Below are positions 28,242-36,271 of a DNA stretch of 64,000 nucleotides, in pieces. The position numbers were made by a program, and so were the translations under genes. Below the pieces are notes generated by a model. The model was not told the origin of the DNA and searched no databases. It saw only the letters and a list, made by a program, of their open reading frames with translations. The first letter of the stretch is position 1. Every line of letters starts with the position of its first letter. This stretch comes from Sulfurovum sp. (lineage in GTDB: Bacteria > Campylobacterota > Campylobacteria > Campylobacterales > Sulfurovaceae). Location of the stretch: the NCBI GenBank assembly GCA_027049035.1, contig JALTVI010000064.1, positions 1-64,000 on the forward strand. Direction: 5' to 3'.

Positions 28242-29942
28242 TTAGGTGTTGACACCCTCGTCGACATCAAGAATAACTACCCTGTTTCTTCCCTCTGCCT
28301 TGGCACGATAGAGTGCCTTGTCAGCGAGCTGGTAGACCTGCAAAGCACTCTTCAGAACAGTCTTATCAGTATAGAAACCGCCGATAGAGACACTCAGCCG
28401 ATCAGAAACACCACTTTTTTCATGTGTGATTTTCAGATTTGAAATCCGTTCCATGATCTTGTGCGCACATCGCTCAAGCTTTTTTCTTGATGTGTTGATA
28501 CACAAAACAGCAAACTCTTCACCGCCTATTCTGAATGCCTTGTCCTGCTCCTTTTCCAAAACCTCTTTAAGCACCACCGCCACCATTCCCAGTACACTGT
28601 CTCCTGCACTGTGACCATAGGTGTCGTTGTACTGCTTGAAATAGTCGATATCGATTACCAGTAACCCGAGTGTCTTCTGCTATTTCCGATGCTGTATAAT
28701 CTGCCGCTGCAGTTCCTCTTCAAAGTAGCTTCTGTTATAGAGTGTCGTCATCATATCGGTACGCAAAATGGCATCTTTTCGGAGATTCTCCTCTTCGAGT
28801 ATTTTGATGCGGTAGGAGACCAAGGCACCCAGCAACAGTGCTTCTATCATTGTACCGATGGCGATGGCATGCGATGTCAGGAATGTCCATGGAATCATAT
28901 TGTGATAATAGAGCAGTGCGATAATGCTGAAAACGATGTTGGAGAGGTGGGCATAGAGAAAAAAGGCAATCAGTTTCTCTTTTTTGACATAGAGCGAGAG
29001 TGCGACGGCCAGCATCACGATCAGCTGGTAGATATAGATAAACGATGTCCACTCGATAGCACGATAGTAGTCGTAGAAGCTGTAGAGATACAATCCGCCG
29101 AAAATCACAATCAGACTGTTCAGGAAGGCATTTTCTATTTTATGTTTTTTGGCTGTGTTGAAAACTGATTTGACAAAGAGTGCAAGAAAGACCGGTGCGA
29201 GTATGATCGTTGCGTTGAGATAGAGTGTTACCTTGCCAAAAAGGTGGAAATAGTGCGTTACCATACCATAGCTATAGGAGATGAAGATCGTCGAAGCGAT
29301 CAGGTAAAGACTATAATAAAGGTAGTCTCTGTATTTTGAAACAACAAAGAGCATCAGGTAGTAGAGTGCCAGTGTCATCAGGATGCTGGCGAGTACGACA
29401 ATCCAGAAAAAAGACTCTATCAGGTTTTTGACAGCATGCTCTGTATCGTTCAGTTTGAAGTGTACCAGTTGATAGGCAAGAAACTGTGACTGCACATAAA
29501 CTGTTTTGGTTTCATCAGGTGCAAGCTCGATCAAAAAAGAAGCTATAGCTCCATCGAGTTTGTCCACATTCACTTTGTTTCTGGGTTCAAAGACAATAGA
29601 GCTCTCCAGTTCCTCTGCCCTGTTAAACAGATAAAAGGCTGTTCTCGAAGAATGAAAAACATACTCATCCTGCAAATAGAGTGTAAGTCTCTCCTTTGTT
29701 GCATTGTAGAGAACAATCTTGTACCATGTTGTATGGGCATTTATACCGAGGCTCAAACGGTTCGATCCCTCACTAAAATCGGCCTCTTTTATCTCCTCGA
29801 GTTTCAATGTACCTTTATGGTCTACCATGTAGTTTATGGTAAAATCATCCATCTGAACAGGGCATTTATCTATAACTGTCAACGCTTCCGCATGCAGTAT
29901 CGAAAAAGATAAAAACAGGAACACGGTCACTCACCGAGCCAT
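28242..29942 (-). pseudogene. 7TM-DISM diguanylate cyclase interrupted by two in-frame stops
   Basis: Read as one frame of about 566 codons from the ATG at 29940-29942 (AAGGAG five bases upstream), the product would be a receptor. It has a signal peptide (TVFLFLSFSILHAEA), a 7TMR-DISMED2 extracellular domain (about residues 25-165), seven helices of 7TMR-DISM_7TM (about 175-385), and a GGDEF domain. Codon 4 is TGA (29931-29933). A TAG (28680-28682) falls inside the GGDEF domain, between IIQHRK and QKTLGLLVIDIDYF. The frame is otherwise unbroken across both stops, and the active site RIGGEEF is intact. A GTG right after the TGA could allow weak initiation. A pseudogene, or a gene needing readthrough. 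Confidence 0.8.
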
Positions 29943-30072
29943 CGATACTCCTTATTACACACCTTTTTTTAATTATAGCATTATTTCAAAAAACTACTAT
30001 TAGATAATATTTATTTTCCTTTAATATTTTTTATTGTAGAATAACCCAATCACAAAACGAAGGAGAATAGAG

Positions 30073-31095
30073 ATGAAGATGACCTATATCATCGGTGTTT
30101 CGGTGCTGGCTTCAAGCATGCTGCTTGGTGCATCAGACCTGACACAGAAAGCAAAAAGTGCAGGATTGACAGCGATACCGACGGACAAAACGGAGCTGAA
30201 GAAGCTGGTTGATCCTAAAAAAATCGTTACACCCGAGCGTGTCGAACTGGGGAAGAAACTCTATTTCGATCCACGCCTTTCAAAGAGTGAACTGATTTCA
30301 TGTAACACCTGTCACAACCTGGCAACCGGTGGTGTAGACGGTGTTCCGGCTGCAACCGGTCATAAGTGGACAGCAAACCCACATCATCTCAACTCGCCGA
30401 CAGTCTACAATGCTGTCTTTGCCCAAAGACAGTTCTGGGACGGACGCAGTCCTGACCTTGAAGATCAGGCAAAAGGCCCTATGCAGGCAGCACCTGAAAT
30501 GGCAGCAGCACCCTCTTTGGTAGAGGCACGTGTCAACTCCATGCCGGAGTATGTGGAGGCGTTCAAAAAGGCGTACGGTAAAGATACGAAAGTTGACTTT
30601 GAAACCATTGCAAAAACAATCGGTATTTTTGAAAGAACGCTGGTAACCCCTTCTAGATACGATGATTTCCTTAACGGCAAGGCGGATGCACTTACCGATG
30701 CCGAAAAAGAGGGACTGGCTCGCTTTATTGATCTTGGATGTACTGCCTGCCATACCGGCATCGCTCTGGGAGGGAGCATGCAGAAGTTCCCGCTTGTCAA
30801 ACCTTACAAGTACGCCAATGTCGGTGACTTCAAAGGTGACAAAAACGGTATGGTCAAAGTGCCGACGCTCAGAAACATTACCGAGACGGCACCCTACTTC
30901 CATAACGGTGCAGTCTGGTCACTTAAAGAAGCAGTACAGATCATGGGTGAGACACAGCTTGGAAAGACCATTTCCGATGCGGATGCTGAAAAGATCGTAA
31001 CCTTCTTTGGTGCGCTTAAAGGACGCAAACCCGCAGTTGAGTATCCTCAGCTTCCGGCAGTGACGGCAAAGACACCAAAGCCCGATATGAACTAA
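30073..31095 (+). CDS. ccp: Di-haem cytochrome c peroxidase
   Basis: 340 residues with a Sec signal peptide (TYIIGVSVLASSMLLGAS). Two c-type haem sites follow: CNTCH (Cys77, Cys80, His81) in the peroxidatic domain and CTACH (Cys223, Cys226, His227) in the electron-transfer domain. GRSPDLEDQAKGPM and VPTLRNITETAPYFHNGA are signatures of bacterial CCP/MauG proteins. The enzyme reduces periplasmic hydrogen peroxide with electrons from cytochrome c. A strong GAAGGAG precedes the start. It is followed by a large inverted repeat and then nnrS. It is likely to be controlled by oxygen or peroxide, although I see no clear operator. Confidence 0.93.
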   Translation: MKMTYIIGVSVLASSMLLGASDLTQKAKSAGLTAIPTDKTELKKLVDPKKIVTPERVELGKKLYFDPRLSKSELISCNTCHNLATGGVDGVPAATGHKWTANPHHLNSPTVYNAVFAQRQFWDGRSPDLEDQAKGPMQAAPEMAAAPSLVEARVNSMPEYVEAFKKAYGKDTKVDFETIAKTIGIFERTLVTPSRYDDFLNGKADALTDAEKEGLARFIDLGCTACHTGIALGGSMQKFPLVKPYKYANVGDFKGDKNGMVKVPTLRNITETAPYFHNGAVWSLKEAVQIMGETQLGKTISDADAEKIVTFFGALKGRKPAVEYPQLPAVTAKTPKPDMN

Positions 31096-31123
31096 ATACT
31101 TTGCGGCGCGTTGCGCTGCAAAA

Positions 31124-31229
31124 TGTCTCTATGCATCTCCCGAGAAGATGTCGTCGACCATTTCTTCTTCCTGAATGAAATTTCTCCCTCCCCAACTGGC
31201 GGCATCGGCTCGGGAGTTGCATGGAGACA
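31124..31229. repeat. Long imperfect inverted repeat between ccp and nnrS
   Basis: TGTCTCTATGCATCTCCCGAG (31124-31144) pairs with CTCGGGAGTTGCATGGAGACA (31209-31229) with two mismatches over 21 bases, enclosing 64 bases. Just upstream TTGCGGCGCGTTGCGCTGCAA (31101-31121) is a second hairpin. No transposase or T-run is present. It could be a small mobile remnant, a terminator or a regulatory RNA structure. Confidence 0.6.
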
Positions 31230-31309
31230 CGCTCCAACCTCTCTTTCATCCCTGTTTATACCCATTTTTGTTATGATATGCTTTATCATTCCCTACCAAA
31301 GGTGACGCC

Positions 31310-32500
31310 ATGTATATGCAATTCAGCGAAGAGGCCCAATCTCACTACTTCTTTTCACAACCCCACCAGCCTTTTTTTCTGCTGGCCTTCGTCAACGCCA
31401 TTGTAACGATGCTTATTTTCATGCTCTCCTACAAGGGTGTGCTGCACCTTGGTATCGCCCCCACGACGTTTCATGCCTACAGCATGTTCTACCTGATTTT
31501 CACGCCGGCATTTACCGCCTTTCTTTTTACCACTTTCCCCCGTTTCACATCTACACCCGCCATACCCAAGACAGCCTACATGCGGGTCTTCAGCCTCTTC
31601 TATCTGGGGGCAGTGCTTTTCGTGCTTGGAAGCATCGTCTCTCCCCTGCTCTCGCATGCGGGGATGCTCCTTCTCTTTGCCGGACACACAATGGTCTTTA
31701 TGACACTTCGCCGTATCTACAAGACAACCACAATGCCGGACACCCATGATGTCTTCTGGATACTTACTGCCATGGGGTGGGGATTGTTTTCACACTTCAT
31801 CTTCATTGTCGCCTCCCTCTTCTATATGCCGCTGATGGGGCTTGCCACGGAGATTGCCGTCTATCTCTACCTCTTCCTGCTCACCTTCTCCGTCGCGCAG
31901 CGTATGGTGCCCTTCTTCTCCCATGTGATGCACGAAAAGAATATGACACTGCTCCGAAATATCTTTGTACTCCTTCTGCTGCATATCATTCTTGAAGGCA
32001 TCTATACCAACAGCTCCTTCATCGTCGATCTGCTTTTGGCCTACGTCATCGGCAAAGAGGTTCTCTCATGGAACCTGCCCTTCCCCAACCTCAATCCGCT
32101 GCTCTGGATACTGCATCTGGCACTCTACTGGGTGCCGGTCGCCTTTATATTCGGTGCCATGGCGAACCTCACCAGAATGCTTACAGGCACAAGCTTTCTG
32201 CAGTTGGACATCCACGTGCTGATGCTGGGCTTTGTCTTTACGATGCTCATCGGCTTCGGTACCCGTGTGACCATCGGACACTCCGGCAACATGATGCAGG
32301 CAGGCATATGGGAGAAGGTACTCTTCAACTGGACACAGGTGGTCGTTGTCATGCGCCTCTTTGTCTCCGTTGCCGCAGCGTTCGGGTGGAACTTCATGGT
32401 ACTCTTCGACATCTCTGCCACCGTATGGATGATAATGTTCATCCTCTGGGGCGTCCGCTTCTTTGCCGTACTCATCAACGGAAAGAAGCTGAACACCTAA
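31310..32500 (+). CDS. nnrS: NnrS family protein
   Basis: 396 residues with about twelve membrane helices and almost no soluble loops. It opens EEAQSHYFFSQPHQPFFLLA and contains FTPAFTAFLFTTFPRFTSTP and, near the end, LDIHVLMLGFVFTMLIGFGTRV with TIGHSGN. The conserved histidines are those thought to bind haem and copper in NnrS. Family members lessen nitrosative stress in denitrifiers. It follows the peroxidase gene across a structured 214-base gap. TATGAT (about 31272) and AAAGGTGA before the ATG suggest its own promoter. Confidence 0.85.
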   Translation: MYMQFSEEAQSHYFFSQPHQPFFLLAFVNAIVTMLIFMLSYKGVLHLGIAPTTFHAYSMFYLIFTPAFTAFLFTTFPRFTSTPAIPKTAYMRVFSLFYLGAVLFVLGSIVSPLLSHAGMLLLFAGHTMVFMTLRRIYKTTTMPDTHDVFWILTAMGWGLFSHFIFIVASLFYMPLMGLATEIAVYLYLFLLTFSVAQRMVPFFSHVMHEKNMTLLRNIFVLLLLHIILEGIYTNSSFIVDLLLAYVIGKEVLSWNLPFPNLNPLLWILHLALYWVPVAFIFGAMANLTRMLTGTSFLQLDIHVLMLGFVFTMLIGFGTRVTIGHSGNMMQAGIWEKVLFNWTQVVVVMRLFVSVAAAFGWNFMVLFDISATVWMIMFILWGVRFFAVLINGKKLNT

Positions 32501-32549
32501 ACAGAAGGCTGTTAACCTTCCTCTCACCTGCTATGGTATAATCCGCCCT

Positions 32550-33311
32550 ATGAAACGATTACTCTATACACTACTCTTTGGCGGTCTGCTCTTTGCCGCC
32601 ACCCCTGAACAGATTGACAAGTACCTCAGTGTCTCCAACGCCGACGAGCAGCTGCTCGAACTTGAGTCGCAGTTTAGTAAAATGCAGGAGAACATCAACC
32701 GCATCAGCCAAGAGGAGGACCCGGAAAGTTACGACATGCAGATGCTTCCCATCCGATTCAAGGAGTACCTCCAAAAGCATATCAGCGAAGATGAGATGGA
32801 AGATATTCTCAAACTTTACAAAAATATTATCATGCTGCAGTTTGTCTCCGCGACTGCCGAAGAGATGCCCGATGAAAAGAGTGTGGAAGCCTATGTAAAA
32901 AATTTGGAGTCCGACCCTGAATCAGGTGTGCGTATCGACCTTGTCAAAAAGATCACTTCCCAGATGTATGACAAATCCTCTATGGCGCTGGTCTTCGACA
33001 AGCTCATCAAGCCGATGCTGCAAAACGCACCCGGCGGTGACAAGCTCGATCCTAAAATGCTTGAAAAGAGCCGTGAAGCCTACATCAAGCGTATGACAAA
33101 AGAGACACAGAATGAAGTGCTTTATGCCACAAGAGACTTTACCATGGAGGAGCTGGAGAAACTGGAAAAGCTCTCACAGGAACCCGCCGTCTCCATAGAG
33201 ACCAAAGCAGTCTTCGGTGCAACTGCTTACGCACTTGAAGCCTTTTTCCTCTCTCTTGCAAAGCGCTACGACATCTCCAAACACCAAACCGCCACAAAGC
33301 CGCCGCAGTGA
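32550..33311 (+). CDS. Exported protein of unknown function (DUF2059-like)
   Basis: 253 residues with a signal peptide (KRLLYTLLFGGLLFAATP, cleaved near Ala17). The mature part is helical and strongly charged (IDKYLSVSNADEQLLELESQ and FTMEELEKLEKLSQEPAV). The repeated layout of a short helix, an EEL-type motif and a final helix block resembles DUF2059 proteins, but I am not sure of the family. TATAAT (32537-32542) stands seven bases before the ATG, and there is no Shine-Dalgarno sequence, so a leaderless transcript is likely. The stop overlaps the next start (GTGA), so it is coupled to the HAD hydrolase. Confidence 0.6.
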   Translation: MKRLLYTLLFGGLLFAATPEQIDKYLSVSNADEQLLELESQFSKMQENINRISQEEDPESYDMQMLPIRFKEYLQKHISEDEMEDILKLYKNIIMLQFVSATAEEMPDEKSVEAYVKNLESDPESGVRIDLVKKITSQMYDKSSMALVFDKLIKPMLQNAPGGDKLDPKMLEKSREAYIKRMTKETQNEVLYATRDFTMEELEKLEKLSQEPAVSIETKAVFGATAYALEAFFLSLAKRYDISKHQTATKPPQ

Positions 33312-34129
33312 AGCCGCTTTTCATCACAGACCTCGACCATACCTTTCTGCGCTCCGATCTCAGCCTGAGCCCCTTCAGCATCGAAGCTTGGAACACCAAG
33401 GCAGAAAACGCGCTGATGGGGGTCGCGACCGCACGCAGCTTCACCAAGTCCAAAGAGCTTCTCTCCAAACTGCATATCAATGCACCTCTCATCCTGCTTG
33501 ACGGTGCCATTGTTGTCACTGCCCAGCGGGAACTCATAGACCTCAAGACACTCGACAAAAAGACGGGCGATGCCATCGTGCAGCTTGGGCTGGAGTACGA
33601 TATTGACCCCTTCATTATCGGGCTCAAAGACAAGAATCTAAATGAATCTTTTCTCTACCCAAGAAAGCTCAACGACTACCAAAAAGAGGTGCTTAAAGGC
33701 TACAAAGACGATCCAAGAATGCAGTTCAATCCGCACAACCGTACGATGGAACAGAACCTCAAGATCGTCTACTTTGGCTATGAGGAGCAGCTGCGTCCGC
33801 TCTACGAAGCGCTTCTCTCCACTTTCGGCGATACGATAGAAGCGAAACTCTCGCCCGAAAAGTACGGCGGAGGCTGGTTTCTGACCCTGCTGCATCCAGA
33901 AGGCGACAAGGCACATGCCCTTAAAAAGGTAATGGAGTATCTGGGAAGAGAGCCTTCCGATGTCACGGTGTTTGGAGATTCGGTAAACGATGTGGGGATG
34001 TTTCAGCTTGCAGGCACCTCCGTCGCTGTAGCGAACGCCCTTGAGGAGGTCAAAGCCGTTGCCGATGTGGTACTGCCACATACCAACGACGAGGATGCGG
34101 TGGCGCACTATCTTAGCACACAAAAATAA
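33308..34129 (+). CDS. HAD superfamily hydrolase, Cof type
   Basis: 273 residues starting at GTG, which overlaps the preceding stop as GTGA. HAD motif I is FITDLDHTFL near the N-terminus, with motif II around GVATARSFTK. Motif IV is VTVFGDSVNDVGMF. The cap between residues about 80 and 190 is of the C2 type used by Cof and sugar-phosphate phosphatases. Substrates of such enzymes are phosphorylated metabolites, often sugars or cofactors, and cannot be fixed here. It is probably co-transcribed with the exported protein before it. A repeat element follows its stop. Confidence 0.83.
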   Translation: MKPLFITDLDHTFLRSDLSLSPFSIEAWNTKAENALMGVATARSFTKSKELLSKLHINAPLILLDGAIVVTAQRELIDLKTLDKKTGDAIVQLGLEYDIDPFIIGLKDKNLNESFLYPRKLNDYQKEVLKGYKDDPRMQFNPHNRTMEQNLKIVYFGYEEQLRPLYEALLSTFGDTIEAKLSPEKYGGGWFLTLLHPEGDKAHALKKVMEYLGREPSDVTVFGDSVNDVGMFQLAGTSVAVANALEEVKAVADVVLPHTNDEDAVAHYLSTQK

Positions 34130-34137
34130 ATACTTAA

Positions 34138-34220
34138 ACTCGTTCCCAAGCTATGCGTGGAATGCATATATGAGTCTAATATGTTACATATACACTCCCA
34201 CTTAAAACGTGGGAGCGAGA
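34138..34220. repeat. Dispersed repeat element, copy 2 of the ACTCGTTCCCA family
   Basis: AAACTCGTTCCCAAGCTATG and GTGGAATGCATATA on the left, CATATACACTCCCAC and GTGGGAGCGAGATG on the right. Both ends match the copy at 4351-4460, while the middle differs and is shorter. The ends form a long-range stem (CTCGTTCCCA with TGGGAGCGAG). It sits between converging genes and may also stop transcription. Confidence 0.7.
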
Positions 34221-34258
34221 TGGAGTGGTTATGGAATTTTATGACAAAGTAGCGGCCG

Positions 34259-34597
34259 CTACTTCACGGGATGCGCACACCCGATAAGCCCTTTTTGTGC
34301 CAGATTTTTGTGAATGTTCGGATTCCCCTCATTGATCGCTTCGGCGATCTTCGCTTTGGCGCCTTCGGCATCCCAGAGCACATCTCCCTCTTTACAGTCA
34401 GCTACACCGGACTTTTTGTAGAACTCGATCTCTTTTTTTGTCGCCAAATGCGGTGACGGCGTTGCTCCCTCAGGAATGTTGAACTTCTTGCCGTCGATTG
34501 TCTGTACTGATGTTACCGTCGGGTCGAACTTCGGCTCTGTCTGAGCGCATCCTGCTATCAAAAGTGCTGCTGCCGCGACTGCTGTGATCGTTTTCAT
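34259..34597 (-). CDS. Small lipoprotein
   Basis: 112 residues with a classical lipoprotein signal (KTITAVAAAALLIAGC; lipid-modified Cys17). The mature part is short and includes KFNIPEGATPSPHLATKKEI and a pair of further cysteines (VADCKEG and LIGCAHPVK) that could form a disulfide. I recognise no family beyond lipoprotein. It is preceded by GAGGAGAAAAAG, a good ribosome binding site. It stands alone between a repeat and the murU operon end. Confidence 0.7.
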   Translation of the reverse strand: MKTITAVAAAALLIAGCAQTEPKFDPTVTSVQTIDGKKFNIPEGATPSPHLATKKEIEFYKKSGVADCKEGDVLWDAEGAKAKIAEAINEGNPNIHKNLAQKGLIGCAHPVK

Positions 34598-34658
34598 CTT
34601 TTTCTCCTCAATCTGTTTTAGATATTATAGTCTTTCCGGATTAAACTTTTCCTTCTGC

Positions 34659-35330
34659 CTAATAGCGGTTGAAAAGCATACTGTTGAGCATCTCAAGTCT
34701 CTGCGGCGTACCGATGTCGTACCACTCCCCATCGTATAGTTCTGCGGTAACTCTGCCTTCTTTCATCGCTTCTCTAAGCCGCGGTGCAAGCGCACTTTTT
34801 CCATAGGATACTCCCTCGAAGAGTTTCGGCGAATAGTAGCCGATGCCGGAAAAGGTGTACTCCGGTCTGTTCACCGCTTTGCCGGCTTCTATGGCAAAGT
34901 CCCCTTTGGGGTTGTGTTCGGGGTTTGGCACCAGCACAAGATGCGCCAATATCCCCTCATCAAGTTTCAGTGATGCATCGAAGTCGTAGTCGGTCCAGAC
35001 ATCCCCGTTGGCCACTAGAAATGGATCTGAGTCTTTCAGGTGCGGCAGTGCCTTGACGATGCCGCCGGCACTCTCCAAACCTCCCTCCTCCTGCTCATCA
35101 GAATAGGTAATTGTCAATCCCCACTCCGAACCGTCACCCAGCGCTTCAGGGATCATATAGCCAAGGTGGGCGATGTTGATGACTACCTCCTTGAAACCGT
35201 AGTGTGCCAGCTTCTCCAGATGCCACACGATCAGCGGTATGCCGCCCACTTCAAGCAGCGGTTTTGGCGTATGGTTGGTCAGTGGGCGCATTCTGGAGCC
35301 CAAACCTGCGGCAAGTATCATCGCTTTCAT
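34659..35330 (-). CDS. murU: N-acetylmuramate 1-phosphate uridylyltransferase MurU
   Basis: 223 residues from the ATG at 35328-35330, which overlaps the amgK stop as ATGA; a longer frame is possible but unneeded. It is a nucleotidyltransferase with LAAGLGSRMRPLTNHTPKPL at residues 5-24 and the metal-binding aspartate in VANGDVWTDYDFD. MurU couples MurNAc-1-phosphate with UTP to give UDP-MurNAc, bypassing de novo synthesis. The identification rests on the pairing with amgK and anmK; by sequence alone it is a sugar-1-phosphate nucleotidyltransferase. Confidence 0.82.
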   Translation of the reverse strand: MKAMILAAGLGSRMRPLTNHTPKPLLEVGGIPLIVWHLEKLAHYGFKEVVINIAHLGYMIPEALGDGSEWGLTITYSDEQEEGGLESAGGIVKALPHLKDSDPFLVANGDVWTDYDFDASLKLDEGILAHLVLVPNPEHNPKGDFAIEAGKAVNRPEYTFSGIGYYSPKLFEGVSYGKSALAPRLREAMKEGRVTAELYDGEWYDIGTPQRLEMLNSMLFNRY

Positions 35331-36271
35331 CGTGTTTTCTCCTCCAGCCACTTGGCAAATGCCCGTGTCTCTTCATACTTTTTGGCACTCTCAAGCACAT
35401 ACTTCCGTGTCAGCGGAATATCGTTGAGATATCCCGTTTTTCCGTCACGCAATGCAAGGCGGGCGAAGATACCCAGTATCTTGATGTGCCGCTGCAGTCC
35501 CATGAAGTCAAACCATTTCATAAAGGTTGTATCGTCCACATCAACGCCGCTGATATCTCTAAAATAGAGAGCCAGACGCGTTACCTCCTCCTGTGGCAGC
35601 TCCACGTAGGCATCTTTGAGTAGAGAGACCAGATCGTAGGTGAGCGCGCCTACCCTTGCATCCTGAAAATCGATAACGACGATGTCATCCTTACAGTCGA
35701 ACATCAGGTTGCGTGAATGGTAGTCACGGTGTACGAAAAGTCCCTGCGCCTGCTGCTCTACCACATCAGCGATCTTCTCAAGTGTCGTATCAACAAGTGC
35801 TTTCTCATCGCTTGAGAGTGTCACGCCAAGGTGCTTTTCAAGATACCACTCCTCCATTAGTCCCATCTCAAAGAGCAGAAACGCCCTATCGTAAGGCGGC
35901 AGGCCGGAAGTGTCTGCTCTTTGCATCTTTACGATCGTCTCGACCGCTTTGGGGTAGTAGTGTGTCCCCTCTTTCTCTATGGCATCGTAGAAGTGTCGGC
36001 TGCCAAGGTCTTCCATAAAGACAAATCCCTGCTTTAGATCGAAGGCGTTGATCTTAGGGGTACGTACTCCTGCCTCGTAAAGACGGTGGGCAATGTCGAC
36101 AAAGGGTGCCACCGACTCAGGCTGTGCGGAGGCATCCATCACAATGCCGCTGTGAAGCGGATCTTCGATACGGTAGTACTTACGCAGGCTCGCATCTCCG
36201 GCAAGAGGTTTGAGCTCGGCATCTATGCCGTACCGTTCAAGCCAGCGCTCCAGTGCTTCATTCTCGTTCAT
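35327..36271 (-). CDS. amgK: N-acetylmuramate/N-acetylglucosamine kinase AmgK
   Basis: 314 residues of the aminoglycoside phosphotransferase fold. The catalytic segment VHRDYHSRNLM has the expected aspartate and asparagine, and VVIDFQDARVGALTYDLVSL supplies the metal-binding aspartate. The N-terminus ELKPLAGDASLRKYYRI corresponds to the nucleotide-binding lobe. In peptidoglycan recycling it phosphorylates MurNAc at the anomeric position. It overlaps anmK (36268-36271) and murU (35327-35330) by four bases each, which fixes its place in the salvage operon. Confidence 0.87.
   Translation of the reverse strand: MNENEALERWLERYGIDAELKPLAGDASLRKYYRIEDPLHSGIVMDASAQPESVAPFVDIAHRLYEAGVRTPKINAFDLKQGFVFMEDLGSRHFYDAIEKEGTHYYPKAVETIVKMQRADTSGLPPYDRAFLLFEMGLMEEWYLEKHLGVTLSSDEKALVDTTLEKIADVVEQQAQGLFVHRDYHSRNLMFDCKDDIVVIDFQDARVGALTYDLVSLLKDAYVELPQEEVTRLALYFRDISGVDVDDTTFMKWFDFMGLQRHIKILGIFARLALRDGKTGYLNDIPLTRKYVLESAKKYEETRAFAKWLEEKTR

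Noticed and set aside
28680-29930. Separate intact receptor gene starting at GTG 29928-29930
   Set aside because: The ribosome binding site fits the ATG twelve bases upstream, the frame continues across both stops, and a GGDEF domain cut in half indicates one interrupted gene.
34138-34220. tRNA or small structured RNA gene in the repeat
   Set aside because: No cloverleaf, no anticodon arm and no conserved T-arm; the same sequence ends occur at another locus as a repeat.
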